Both the position numbers and the translations under genes were made by a program. From NCBI GenBank assembly GCA_963169105.1, contig OY720639.1:55595848-55659847 (forward strand): a DNA stretch of 64,000 nucleotides. The letters are read 5' to 3'. Below the pieces are notes generated by a model. That model searched no databases. It was given only the letters and a program-made list of their open reading frames with translations, and had not been told where the DNA came from. Shown here piece after piece: positions 10,640-21,715 of the stretch. Source of the stretch: Ceriagrion tenellum (lineage: Eukaryota; Arthropoda; Insecta; Odonata; Coenagrionidae). Within the stretch, counting starts at the first letter, position 1. The number at the start of each line of letters is the position of its first letter.

Positions 10640-11608
10640 AGTAAAAGAATAAACCATGAAACCCTCTACTGCTTTAACCTATTGTTAAAAATACATAATT
10701 GTTTTGGGAAGGGCTCAAATATTTTTGCTGGTAGGTCGTTCCATTCCCGTATGTTCAAGAAGAAGAACTGTTTTACATAAGCCCTATGTGATCGGCACTT
10801 TATCTTGAACTGGTGATCATTTTTCCCCGCAAAGTTTGGCTTCGCTATGTCCTCCCCAAATTCATCCCATGCTTTTTTCTCACTCACTATTTTGTGCATC
10901 CCACATAGCCTGCTCCTTTTCCTCCTCACCTGTAAACTCTCCCATCACAGTGCTCTAAGCATTTCTGTTACGCTCTCTGTTTTATTGTTTCCCGAGCACA
11001 TACCTAGCCGCTTTTCTTTGCACCTTCTCCAAGTTTATTACCTCTCCTTTCTTGGGTGGGTCCTATGCAAGAGATGCGTACCCTGGTATTGGTCGAACCA
11101 GGATTTTATAGGCCTTCTCTTTAGTGGTCGTGCTGCTCCCTTTGAGGTTTCTCATTACCCATTGTAACATTTTGAAAGCCTTTTTAACAACGTATTCCAC
11201 GTTTAAACCCAATCCTAAATTCTTAATTAAATAGACTTCTTAGTATTTACAGCCATCTGATTTTGGAATTAAATTACCGGAGAATTCGTAATTTCTATTT
11301 TCGGTCATTTTTCTACTGCTGAAGTTCATATATTTGCATTTATTTACATTAATATCCATCCCATTTATGGATACCCAATTCTTTAATTTGTTCACGTCAT
11401 CCTGAAGGGCTTAATGATCAGTCTGATTTTCAATCTTCCGATAAATAATGCAGTCATCCGCGGAAAGCCTTATGTTGGAATATATTTTTTTCCGGGAGAT
11501 CATTTACGTAAACTAAAAACAATAATTGTCCAAGTACGCTTCCTTGAAGAGCACCGGTCGTTACTCTCGTTTTCTCTGAGCATTCATCTCGTACCTTAAC
11601 CCTATCCC
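10640..11608 (-). pseudogene. CR1/jockey-type LINE reverse transcriptase remnant
   Basis: Read on the minus strand, this contains TTGALQGSVLGQLLFLVYVN (the PQGSVLGPLLFxxYIND block of CR1/jockey RTs) near 11480-11545. Then come LSADDCIIYRK (the catalytic xADD box), DVNKLKNWVSINGMDINVNK, CKYMNFS, AYKILVRPIPGYASLA, NLEKVQRKAARYV and a terminal FFFLNIREWNDLPAKIF near 10720-10770. Order and spacing match the palm-to-C-terminus part of the family. Several in-frame stops and frame changes show it is dead. The fingers domain and endonuclease are missing. Its right edge abuts a family B-type 3' tail at about 11608. Confidence 0.85.
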
Positions 11609-11645
11609 TAAGGTGGCTTGCAGTGTTGTATGTAGATGGAGATGG
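11609..11645 (+). repeat. Orphan CR1-like 3' tail
   Basis: AAGGTGGCTTGCAGTGTTGT followed by ATGTAGATGGAGATGG matches the terminal bases of family B LINEs in plus orientation. It marks the end of an otherwise lost element. Confidence 0.5.
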
Positions 11646-11652
11646 CTTAAAG

Positions 11653-11678
11653 CACGGAGTAGGATATCCTACTCCGTG
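11653..11678. repeat. 26-bp perfect palindrome
   Basis: A 13-base arm CACGGAGTAGGAT is followed directly by its reverse complement with no loop. The direct words GGCTTAAAGC and GGCTTAAAGCA lie on either side. It follows an orphan LINE tail. Function unknown. Confidence 0.8.
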
Positions 11679-11689
11679 GCTTAAAGCAT

Positions 11690-13010
11690 GGTATTGTGCA
11701 GGCATGTTAAACGAAACCGGAACCAAGGTTATAGTTCAGTTCCGGAACTAAAGTAGAATTTTGAACGAAAAAGAACGTTCCAGAACCGTTCCTTCTTTTG
11801 AAAAGTTTCAGTTCAAGTGAATTGGGGGATGTAGTTCGCACTCATGGTTCGAGGCTCAATCGGGACTCATATCAGGAACTCATTGACTGCTCTCTCTTCG
11901 CGTACTCGCACAACAACGGCGTAAACAATGGGAATCCTAATGGTGTACCCGCAAAGTAAGATTGAAAACAATAGAACTATCGGAAAATCATAAATGCGAA
12001 CATCTTACGTGTCTCAGCGACTAATTGAACTTAGCATCATTACTAAAGTGTGACTCTGCAAAAACTCAGGAAGATTTTTGCAGTGTCTTGGATGTCGAAA
12101 AATGTTAACTCAATGAAAGTTTTTCGTATGTGCTCAGAACAGCTGAGGAGAGCGCCGTGAGAAGACGCAGCGTCATGTTTGTCAAGTTTTCCATCCTTAC
12201 TCTCCCTCATCTTCCCCCCGATCCGTCATGAGAAAGTTCGGAGAACTTTGACTTTTATTAGATCCTCGGGAGAGAAATAAATGCGCTCTTGCCCAAGGGC
12301 TCTAATTGGATGCCCATTTGAAGCCTTCCCAACGAGCGACCGTAGCGCATGGGGAAATAATCCCAGCTAAGGATACATGGGGGCACTAAACGATCGCCAT
12401 TAACGGAAGCACGCGTTGACGAGTGCAAATAATGCGATAACGAGCCGTCAGACTTTGCACTTGTCCGTTTGACAAAGGAATCGCGCCGGGTTGAAATGCC
12501 CTTTCTGAAAGGAAATGGTTATAGTGGTAGCGAAACATGGTGGAATCTGCGCGGGAGATCGTTTTATGTGGAAGATTACATTTCCATACGAACTGGCTCC
12601 TCTTCGGGATAGTAATATTAGTGTGACGGTTTAAAAATCAGGGTTTCTGAGGCTGCAAACATTAATTGCCAACTTCAAAATGCTCTATCCGTTATTCAAA
12701 TCCACATTCTAGCTCTCCGTGGCTCTTAATTCAATTGTTTAAATAAGCTCCTGCGATAGTTTGCAAAATAGGCGTTGTAAAGAAACTTTGTCGATGGCAG
12801 CGCCAACTCTACCAACGTATGATGATGATTATATAAGCAATGCCGTCGAATAGGTTTGCTTCCATCTTTTCGTTAGAGACCGCTGTTAGTAGGAGGGAAC
12901 GTGAGCCTGAGATGGTAATTCCTTCACAGTTAAAGAGGTAAGGACTAGGTGAGGTTTTAAAATGTAGTTGATTATTTTTGTCATCTCAGAGTAACTTAGG
13001 AAAATTTCCT
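11690..13010. other. Unassigned stretch of more balanced composition
   Basis: No gene or repeat recognised. Between about 12230 and 12600 the composition is less AT-rich and looks single copy. It could be conserved non-coding DNA, but nothing in the sequence proves this. Confidence 0.35.
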
Positions 13011-13135
13011 CAAGATGTGATACAAGACACATGCAGGGAACACGCAAAATATGGTGATTTTATTACGCGGAAGTATTTCGCGGAAGATTTAGAAACATTT
13101 ATTATGGAGCACATCAATTAATCATATACACTCTA
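13011..13135 (-). pseudogene. CR1-like LINE (family C), 3' UTR fragment
   Basis: GATTTAGAAACAT, GGAGCACATCAATTAATCA and ACACATGCAGGG match the inverted family C 3' UTR at 19130-19240. It is non-coding and is followed directly by repeat H. Confidence 0.6.
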
Positions 13136-13149
13136 TATGTCGAATGGAC

Positions 13150-13370
13150 TACTTCGAGTTTCGGATTGGAATGAGATTTTTTTGAGTGGTGGATACGCCA
13201 ATTTGTGACATCCTGACCCAAACTTTACGATGTATAATGCGGAAAAATCAGAGTTCTGGCTTCAATTTGGAAAACGATGACGGAGATAGTTATCGAAATG
13301 TCGGTACTTGAACTTCTGATCCGGTTGGAAACTCTTGGGAAAATTTTCATAAGTGTACATTTCTACAGAA
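13150..13370 (+). repeat. Dispersed repeat H, uninterrupted copy
   Basis: This is homologous to the two flanks of element X at 9180-10005 but continuous: GTGGATACGCCAATT runs straight into TGTGACATCCTGACC. It therefore shows the pre-insertion structure of the 9.2-kb locus. Confidence 0.7.
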
Positions 13371-13897
13371 GAGTGCATCTTCGTAAGTAAGTATCAATAT
13401 ACCCGAGTTCTAAGATGAAGTTCGACTTAATATATTTATATCGACTAAGTTCGCCGTTTGTCGTCGAGTGCGGAATGCGGGGCAGTTCCCCTTGGGGAGG
13501 AGATGAACATTCTTTATATATATAGTCATGGATGAAGGACCAGAGGCCGGGAGAAGAGGCCGGGAGAGAGACGACCGGCTGAAGGAGCAGGAACCTGGAT
13601 GAGGACCGGAATGAATATTGCTAGGCAAAAAAAGAGAGTCGAGAGAAAATTTAATTAATATTAATGTAAAGGAAGGAAAGGAAATGGAAGAATCAAGATG
13701 AAAGAAGTAGAATTATTACTCAAAATATTTTTATAAATATAATAATTCATTGTAAAACTAATGTTAAGAGCTCAATATAATTCGTAGCACAAGCGTAATT
13801 GAACTGTAGAGAGCATGCGTGGGGGAAAGTTACAGGAACCTAATCATAATAAGTCGTTCAATCTAAAGATTCAATCCTAAGATGCAATGATGATGCT
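13371..13897. other. Unassigned stretch
   Basis: There is a purine-rich part with two adjacent GAGGCCGGGAGA words near 13550-13575. No gene is recognised. Confidence 0.4.
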
Positions 13898-14420
13898 AAG
13901 ATTGAACGACTGCAGCCCTCCACTCCTCCCTATCTAACGCTTGTTCCCTTTCCTCCTGGCATCTCTTCCTATGCACTTTCCTCTTTATTTGGCCCGTGAA
14001 CTTATTCTCTGGTCCCCCTTCCTTTGGGGACTTTTCCCTCTATTTTACCGTCAATTTTGATCTTCACCAGCCCATTGTGTCTCAGGGTGTGTCCTGGTTC
14101 TTCTTTTCTATATGGTGTTCCATGTGGTTCTTTCCTCTTCAACTCTTATGCACACTTCATTTCCTACTTTGTCCATCCAGTTCATCTGTAGCATTCCTCC
14201 TCCAGCACCAGGTTTCGAAGGTCATTTCTGGTCGGCTTTTCCAATGGTCCATGCTTCCATTCCATAGAGTGCTACGCTCCACTTGAATGTTTTCGTATCG
14301 TGTTTACTGATTTGTGGTACTATCTTCTTTGAGCACAGCAGTTGCCTTTTTCCCATGAACGCCTTCTTAGCTTGGGCTATTCTCCGCTTGATGTCCGTTG
14401 TACTGCTTCCGTTCAACGTG
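13898..14420 (-). pseudogene. RTE-like LINE (family A), C-terminal domain and 3' end
   Basis: The minus strand encodes TDIKRRIAQAKKAFMGKRQL, then LCSKKI, WSVALYGMEAWTIGKADQK and further broken segments. This is colinear with the copy at 6195-6835. The 3' end (inverted CGACTGCAGCCCTCCACTCC) lies near 13900. 5' truncated and frame-broken. Confidence 0.85.
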
Positions 14421-15289
14421 ATAGCAGGGATCCCATACCTCTGTATTTCATACAGGAAAACGATATAAAGAGTGCCCGCTGACTTGGCATTGCGAGGAAG
14501 CGGAGCAGTTATTGTTAATGGTTTGGATCGTGAACATAGACGTGAAACTCTCTGCTGATACTTTCCATCCCTTTCAAATTAATACAGTGACGTTGGTTAC
14601 CTTGCCTACCATTTGCTGTCCTCTTTCCTCCACTCCTTTGCCAGCCCCGTCGACGAAGGGTGTCCCCACCTTGGCATCTAGCTTCGCGCCGGCGTTTGCC
14701 ACCATTTTTCGTGCCACAAAAGGCAAGGATCCAAATTTTGTTTATTGACCATAAGGTCGATGCCATTTGAAGGTTGATCTTCATCTAGGAGGGTATAGTG
14801 GGTTATGCCGGTGTTTTCAGTTCTCAAACGTGCTATAGCCATGACCTCTCTTCTCTTTTTCCTTATTTTTGGAGACCGGACATAAATCACGAGGTAGTCA
14901 CAGATCTTTATTTGTCATTTTTCTTCAAATTCTCTTGAAGCACATTTCCTCGGTCCAGCCGTCGGGTCATTGAACGACACATGGGTGTTGTCTAGTGTTC
15001 TGACAGTAGCCCAGTGTATACGAATTTTGAGAATAGCGTGCCTTTACCTTGTCCAAGATGAATTTGCAGTTGAATGAAAGGCAACCGATTTGTTTACACG
15101 TCCAATGCCATTTGGGGAAGGGAATCACATGACCAAAGAATCCATGATTGTGGCTTTTGTTTAAAACGTGCAGTCATGGAAAAGTTGTAGGCTTTACATT
15201 TCTTCTTGAGCATTTCAACTGCACGTAGACAGACTATAACTTTGATCAGTCACCCGAAAGTGGACCTAGATACTAAAATTTCTCGAAAA
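14421..15289. other. Unassigned stretch, possibly with older LINE sequence
   Basis: A minus frame at 14678-14890 contains HYTLLDEDQPSNGIDLMVNK, which loosely recalls the apurinic endonuclease region of RTE LINEs (a ...GVGxxVxK block). The match is weak and the position would need a large internal deletion relative to the family A piece next to it. Nothing else is recognised. Confidence 0.25.
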
Positions 15290-15376
15290 AATCATTCGCC
15301 TCGGCCGGAACTCTAACCCCAATCCTTCAATATTGCGCTTAGTGCTTCAGCCGACTAATTTACCTAGGCGTTCTCT
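15290..15376 (-). repeat. Degenerate tRNA-derived SINE head
   Basis: On the minus strand the order A-box-like (TAGGTAAATTAGTCGGCTGA), AGCAC/AGCGC-type spacer and a damaged B box resembles the SINE1 heads at 20.2-24.3 kb. The flanking words TTCGCC and CCTAGGCGTTCTCT correspond to TTCGCC and CCCAGGCGTCCTCT there. It is heavily decayed. Confidence 0.4.
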
Positions 15377-16309
15377 GCTGTGGATTTTTTAAAGACTTTG
15401 TAGGAACACTTAGTGGAGGGATCCAATTTCAAGTATTTGTCTAGGGAAGGATGATTTTCTGAGGAATCAGAGAAGTTTTCAGATGATAAAAACTTCAATT
15501 TACTGTGAAACCCGTGGGTTACAATGTGTTATCTCGGTCTTTGGTTCGAGTTTCGTAAACCCTGTGGAAACATCTGCATTAGCATCGATCGCCTTAGAAG
15601 TTGTTGGATTGAGTTTTGCGTCGCTAAAATTAATGATTCGTGTATATTTTTCGTTGCTATCTCTTAATAGTACAGCTATATATATACACGGAAAGTGGTC
15701 ACTCTTGTTTCCAGGAAGAGGTCCGTTTTTTTTTTCAAGTTAATTTTTCAATGGTGTACAGTTGAGGAAACTTGTAACTTTCAAGATACTATTGAAGGTC
15801 GTCGTTAGGTTTCACATCATTTTGTGGAATTTTGTTTGTGTTCTTGAGGCGTAAAGTTTGGGGAAAAATTGAGCGGAAAGTTCTGAGAGGAAGGTCAAGG
15901 AATAAACACTTAGACCTAATGAAGAAGTCAACCAATCTTTGGATTGAAATGGTGATGACTACTGTCTGTAAAAATGTCTCTTCCTTTGGATTTAAGCCTA
16001 CTTAAATCCAAAGGAATTATCTACAAATTCTATTAGGGTACTAATATTCGGTAATGATAGTAGTGGAATGTTCAGATATTTTGCCCGAGCAAATTCGCAC
16101 TCTTACCGTCTCTACGATGGAGAAGGTACGACTGAAATTTCAATCGAGTACGTAATTTCGAAGTAAGAAGAGATTTACTACCTACTTTATCTGTATCCAG
16201 TGAACATTCAGAGACATGAACAATACATTTTTAGTGAAATGTTCGAAACTGGGATGGATAGAAAGTGAAAATCATTTCATTTTCATTTCAAATTAAAATG
16301 ACAGGACCA
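15377..16309. other. Unassigned stretch with a 16-bp perfect hairpin
   Basis: It includes a hairpin with 16-bp perfect arms at 15981-15996 and 16001-16016 (arm TTCCTTTGGATTTAAG, 4-nt loop). Just before it lies a short family A-like end word GTCAACCAATCTTTGGATTG at about 15927. No gene is recognised. Confidence 0.45.
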
Positions 16310-16690
16310 CACACCAGGAAACAGTATGTGAAAACATTCGTGTGGAGCGTAGCCCTCTATGTATCTGAAGCATGGACCATTGGAAAAGCTGACTAGAAAA
16401 GACTAGAAGCCTTCGAAACCTGATGGTGGAGGAGGATGCAGGAGATAAAATGGACGGACAAATAAGAAATGAAGTTTACAGAAGAGCAGGAGAGGAAAGG
16501 ACTATATGGAACAACACACGGAAAAGAAGAACAATATGGATTAGACACATCCTGAGGCACAGTGGATTTGTGAAGAACATAATTGAAGGCAAAATAGAGG
16601 GAAAAGTCCCCAAAAAAAGACCCTGGAGGTAAGAGAATTGGCATTCGATCGGGGAGGGTGGAGGGTTGCAGTCAACCAATCTTAGGATTG
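16310..16690 (+). pseudogene. RTE-like LINE (family A), C-terminal domain and 3' end
   Basis: The plus strand encodes SEAWTIGKAD, RLEAFET, a QEIKWTDK-like segment, RNEVYRRAGEERTIWNNTRK, IRHILRHSGFVKNIIEGKIE and GKVPKKRPWR. This is the conserved end of RTE proteins (GHIxRH...VxxGKIEGKxxRGRxxx). It continues to the 3' end with GGGTTGCAGTCAACCAATCT. Several frame breaks. It is the one substantial plus-strand copy of family A in the window. Confidence 0.85.
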
Positions 16691-18954
16691 AACAGGATCT
16701 ATGGTGATTATATGAAAATAAGTGACGTTGGTGTCACTGATGTTTTCAAGTTTGAAGTTGGAGGTGCTTAAAATCGATATATTAGGCTATAATTTACAGA
16801 CAGTTGCACCCTTTGGGATTCTGATGCCTCGGTCGTCTCGAGGTCTTCTTTCATGCTGCGTTAACCTAATCGTGTGGTATACCAAGTGACGTCTCGATCT
16901 CTTCCAGATGCGCAAAATGCTTCGATTGACTCTTTGAGCTCTTCTCCGCGGAAGGGAAGCTCGCAAATTGGTAATTGTCGGGATCGCATCTGAAACGAGA
17001 CATCGGCGACTGAACGAGATTGTTCCCTTGGCATCCTCTGGCAATGATGTCACTATGCGTCGGGGTATTTACATGAATATTCGGAGGAGGTAAAGGAGAT
17101 GGCGGGAAAGAAATGAAAATCTTAAGCTACTATTCCTTTATACGATGTAGAAGTTGTAGGTTCTTAATCTCGATGGAGTAGACTTTTATAGACAGACAAT
17201 TGCACCATGTTCACGTACATATCATAAAACGCAACACAGATTAGGAGGATTTTCGTTGTGGAACCACATAGCGATAAGAATAACTGCAGTTAATAACAAT
17301 TTTTTAAGTAAATTAGTGGGATTCTACTAAGTGAAGTTTTTCTTATCGTATTGAGGAAATTGAATAAACTCATCGGTTTAAGTGGTCAATTTTTCCGCGA
17401 GTGAAAAGAGACCATAACAGATGCCATTCAGACTTAGTAATTAAGTTTTTCGCCTGGCAAAGTATAGCTTATTACTTGAATTTCTCTCCAATTATTCTGT
17501 TTAAATTCGCGAAGTGTTACTAATGTCACGTTTACCACTTTTCCTGTGTAACTATTATCTCTGTGCATAATTGTTGTTCCATACTGTCTAAAACATTGGT
17601 AGCCTCCATTAAATTGTGTGTCGGTAAAAATTCACCCCCGGACTGGTACATACATGTATTTTGCTAATGCTCCTATATTTTTAGTTTCCATAACATTTGT
17701 GGGAAAAGGTGCACATTGGTGCAAACTGCTACGTATTTTCGAAAAAAATTCTAGGACCGCATTTGACTAATTACATCGTTCCTGTGGTGGAACTCGCTAT
17801 GCATGCAACAATGGCAATGATGCAATAATTATATTTTACAATTTTTTCCCTTGATTTATGACTTGAGTTTTCGGTGTGGTATTCCGGATAAATATTGTAA
17901 CATGTACAGAAAATCTACGAAATAAGTTCATTATAACATGTATTTTTTTTTAGAATATTCGACTTGACGTGACCCTCGGATATTCGCTAGCCACTATTAT
18001 AGGAATAGGTGTATCGCCCTACTTGAAAAGTTATTACGATGTGTACTTAGCGATTCATGATTCGCGCTCCAACCACCTTAAAATATCCAACCGTTACTCT
18101 ACGATTTATACGTAATCCCTGGTATTCTTGGAAGGAGTTTCGGATTTGAAGACGTAGGAGTAAGGACGGACTTTAAGAGATCTGTAGCCACACGGGCCAT
18201 TTATGTCCGTCAACGAAGAAAGCGAATGGGAGTGGAGAACTATCCTGTCTGGTCTTGGGCGGCGAGGATCGCCGATATCCCACGGGACGTGACCTGCGGA
18301 GAATGCACAGTTTTGCGTTTTTTTGTTCAATTTTCTTTCCTCCTTCGCATTCTTCCTTTTACTTCAAGGTTGTCTATCTTTTTTTTTTAATCCTTTCTCG
18401 TATCTCGGGAATACGCTCTGGGGAATTCTTTTGTTACGATGTCTCGTCGTCTCTTTTGCCTCCGTCCAGAGGGAGCCACACAATAATGCCCACGGGAACG
18501 CTGGAGCAAGTTTGAGAGATAGAGGGAGCAATGACGCCATTTTTGTCGTGCTTTGTCGTCTGAATTTCACAGCATTCAATTTAAGTTTCTTCCTTGACGT
18601 AGCAATAAGAATCTGTACTCATTTCTATGAGTACTTACTTAAGTTATATGCTGGGCTATATCTTGAAAATATGATTATTTTAGTATTGTGAAATTTCATC
18701 CACATCTACGTATTACCTTTCTACATCTACATATTACTTTCATACGATCCCAGAATAATTTTTGAGGTACTAACTCGCTTTCCTTTATTGGCACGTAAAC
18801 ACTCTCATTAAGGAGCAAGCCTAAAACTTGACTGTCATGCATATTATCTTCAACTCTTGACCACAACGTAAACCGACCGTCTTTAGTCGTGACAACGTCC
18901 TGACCCTTGCGCGTGGTAACACAAACACACCGAATACCTACTCATTTCATCTAC
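16691..18954. other. Unassigned stretch
   Basis: No gene recognised. Two orphan CATCTACATATTAC-type LINE tail words lie near 18700-18735. Open frames at 16787-17053 (minus) and 18255-18691 (plus) have no recognisable domains. The latter is a T-rich, Phe/Leu-rich frame. Confidence 0.4.
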
Positions 18955-19385
18955 AATTACTTATTACCCTGCAAGTCACCACAAAGGTGTTTGGCAGTGG
19001 GTGACTTATCACCAACATGAACCATAGTGAAGAAGTTTACTTTCACCAACAAGCAACGCACTATCTGTGTACTAAAAATGCTATAGAAACTACTAAAATA
19101 ATCCATAATGTAACTATGAAAACGTTACACAAGAGTCAATCAGGGGATATGCAAAACATAGTGATAGCACTACTCGGCAGATTTAGAAACATGCAGTAGG
19201 GTGCATATGAATTAATCAGCAACACTACCTGTCAACTAACCTACTTCAAAGTGTTAACGCAGCCATTATGGTCTCTCATTGATCGCGGGAAAAAACGACA
19301 TTTTAAACATTTACGTTCTACAATTTATTTCCCTTATTTTTTTCTCATGATTCTTTCTTAGTATGTTGGAGTTCGTAAGAATTAC
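18955..19385 (-). pseudogene. CR1-like LINE (family C), 3' region
   Basis: From right to left on the minus strand it runs from a GAACTCCAACATAC-type word through TCGTTTTTTCCCGCGATCAA to the 3' UTR. It ends with GTGACTTGCAGGGTAATAAG and TAATTGTAGATG near 18955. It is colinear with 10060-10590 and supplies the proper terminal sequence that the 10-kb copy lacks. Non-functional. Confidence 0.75.
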
Positions 19386-19747
19386 TTCCATAAACTACGC
19401 GAATGTGGCCTCTGGAATAAAATAGCCTGGAGCAAGAGTCGAATCACGGACTTTTGGCTGGTGAGATATAATTGCGTAACACTATACTTCCCAGGATTCA
19501 TGATTAACTTGGCTATTTTTGGAGGATTCAAGGGATCTAAATTTTCTGACAGAGCTCTCCAAACCTACCGCGAAATGACTTCTCCAAATGTTTCCACGAT
19601 AATTAAGAAATCTAGTTAGGATCCACGCATTGGACCAGCTAACCATGGATCGTTGTTTTATTCCTGTTCAAGGCGGATTGTTTCTCTGGGAGAAGTTAGT
19701 AGACAAGAAATAACTTATTGACTTCCACCATTTATTTTTAAACTAGC

Positions 19748-19777
19748 AACCAGTTTCGGCTGTCACGCTATCATCAG
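19748..19777 (-). ncRNA. Hammerhead-like ribozyme core, left arm
   Basis: Read on minus: CTGATGA, one extra base, a short stem II, then GAAAC and a TGGTT ending in GTT. This is the hammerhead order CUGANGA / stem II / GAAA / stem III / UH with a minimal stem III. It is slightly more degenerate than the right arm, since the stem II 5' strand has AGC where GGC is expected. Confidence 0.45.
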
Positions 19778-19787
19778 GTGGTCAGAC

Positions 19788-19817
19788 CTGATGATGGCGT
19801 GACAGCCGAAACTGGTC
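19788..19817 (+). ncRNA. Hammerhead-like ribozyme core, right arm
   Basis: CTGATGA (19788-19794) is followed by one unpaired T, stem II GGC/GCC with a GTGACA loop, GAAAC (19808-19812) and a cleavable GTC (19815-19817). ACTGGT can pair with a second copy of itself using G-U pairs, as expected of dimeric hammerheads with a stem III too short to stand alone. Stem I pairing is weak in this copy. Confidence 0.55.
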
Positions 19818-20221
19818 GCTAGTTTAAAATAAATTGTGGAAGTCACAAAGTTTTATCTTGTATATTATGACGTCCTTCCATCAAGTGTAAACTTCCAGTT
19901 TAGATATTACTGGTAGAATTTCTCGTATAATCTTTATCTAGCGAAGTAAGACATTCCTTGTCTCTAAAAAAAATTGATTAAGGAGCCTGGGCATCTTTGT
20001 TGAACTGTTGTTGTTGTTGTTTTTTGTTTGTTGAAGTTGCTTTGTTGAAGTTGAAAATTTGAATTTACAGTTTCGATTCAATAAGGCAGTTTTTCTGCCC
20101 ATTTTCAAGACTTGTTAACTTTGCCAAAAGGACCGTATTGCAGATTTTATTTCAAAGAACCCAGGAAATAGCCGCGCAGTGTCTTCAACGGAATCACCCG
20201 CTAGTGATCACATAATTATGT

Positions 20222-20350
20222 AAAATTCTTAGTGGAAAAATCAATGACAAATCATTGTGGACTGGGAATCGAACCCAGATCCCACGATTTCGCCTCGCGT
20301 TCTTTAAACACTTAAACTACCCAGGCGTCCTCTTCCACTGTGAATCTCGT
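20222..20350 (-). repeat. tRNA-derived SINE (SINE1), copy a
   Basis: On minus the head shows GCCTGGGTAGTTTAAGTG (A-box region) and GGGTTCGATTCCC (B box). It is flanked by the family words AGTGGAAAAATCA and GGCGTCCTCTTCCACTGTGA. The anticodon region is altered, so it is not a tRNA gene. Confidence 0.65.
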
Positions 20351-21324
20351 GGGGGCTTAAAGGAGCAAGTTGTCCAAAAAGACGAAATGATATGCTTTTG
20401 ATAAACAGGCGAACATAAAATTTGCCGAGTTCTTTTCTATATGGCACGAATCCCATTTTCTCTAAAAAGTTTTCCTAATTGCAGTAATCTTCTATATTTT
20501 TGATGTAGAAAACGCAATCATCTTACCAGCAATACTAACAATAGACAATTCACTACCAGATATATAAGGGAGAAATATGAGGAAATATTGCCTAGTTGTC
20601 CAAACGGGCTCTGTTCTATTAAAGCAATCTTTTTGCGTGATTTGTGTGTTGAATCACACTGATATAGAATCATTCAATGTAAAATTGATTGGAGAATGTC
20701 TTGTACCCTAAAGAATAACATAAGAAGCATACGCCTGTGTTAATTTTACAAACCACTCATTTGCGGCAAGGAAGCCGAACTATGATGAAAGCCTAAATAT
20801 TGATATTTTTAATAACCAAGTAAATAATCATTTGAAATTTAAATTTTTTCTCTGTTCGCTATAATCCCACTGAGTTTCCATAAAGTTTGTGCCAGCACTA
20901 TTTCTTAAGAAGCGGTAACGGGAGATGGAAAAAAACTGCGTCACGGCGGTTGTCGGTAGTTTCCCTTCAATTCAGCATTTAACTCTCACACCTCTGACAA
21001 CTTTGGGAATATTGAAGGGGTAAAATGGAAAATGATACTCTACAATGAAGCCTATCCTAAGCAATAAAATAAAAGGCAAAGCTTGATGGACTCCAAAAAA
21101 TATCTGCGTTCACATGGAAACCGCAAAATGTGAGGGACTGACAGATTTTTGCCGAGATTCTGTAGTAACTGAGGAATTGATACCCCATGTTCATTAGCTA
21201 AAATATGCCCGGAATGACGTCCCTTTTAACGTTCCGAAGTTACGCAGTGCTTTCCTTTAACACCTTGTGTATTAAAATATAAACTAATTCTTTCCCGACA
21301 AATGGCTAAAACTGCGACGAGCAA
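20351..21324. other. Unassigned stretch
   Basis: I see nothing assignable here. Just upstream, at about 20004-20020, lies a run of five GTT triplets. Confidence 0.4.
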
Positions 21325-21715
21325 ACATATAGTGTCTCACAACTTTTAGAGGGATTAAGATGGGAGCCCCTAGAGACTCGGAGGCTACACGATAGGCTTA
21401 GGTTGCTTGAGAAATTCAGAACCGGTGTGTTTTAGAGCGACACAGAGAACATAATCATGACGCCTCACTACATCTCTAGGTCTGACAGAGGCGATAAAAT
21501 AAGAGAGGTAGAGTGCCGAACATACAGGTGCAAAAACTCGTTCTTTCCGCGCACAATTCGTGACCACAATAAAAACTGAGCTCCACTGAATACACTCCCA
21601 TAATGCACGTCACCATTTCACCTCCCAAAACCTTATCCCTTAACTCTTTACACGGCTGGTGTCCTAACACCCCCTGCCACTCGCCCATGCGGCGGCTCGC
21701 GGGGAAGTATGTAGA
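21325..21715 (+). pseudogene. CR1-like LINE (family B), ORF end and 3' UTR
   Basis: The segments LLEGLRWEPLETRRLH, RLRLLEKFRTGVF, ERHREHNHD (damaged), GDKIREVECRTYRCKNSFFP and RTIRDHNKN are recovered over more than one frame. The 3' UTR ends with GGCGGCTCGCGGGGAAGTAT and GTAGATGTATATGTAG. It is colinear with the 3978-4360 and 56.3-56.7 kb copies. 5' truncated. Confidence 0.8.

Larger units (their letters stand above)
19703..19861. mobile_element. Penelope-type fold-back repeat with hammerhead cores
   Basis: Two inverted arms (about 19703-19779 and 19785-19861, with a core of ~60 bp at roughly 95% identity) meet at a short hinge. Both arms carry CTGATGA, stem II, GAAACTGGT. Short inverted terminal repeats with a hammerhead core are characteristic of the pseudo-LTRs of Penelope-like elements. 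That family knowledge is the basis for the assignment, as no Penelope RT or GIY-YIG coding sequence is present here. Confidence 0.6.

Noticed and set aside
14678..14890. Endonuclease domain of an RTE LINE
   Set aside because: Only a loose resemblance to the GVGxxVxK block. Conserved catalytic blocks of the endonuclease were not found, so it is kept only as a remark.
18255..18691. Plus frames of 86 and 122 codons rich in Phe, Leu and Ser
   Set aside because: They come from T-rich DNA, the two frames overlap, and no signal or domain is convincing.
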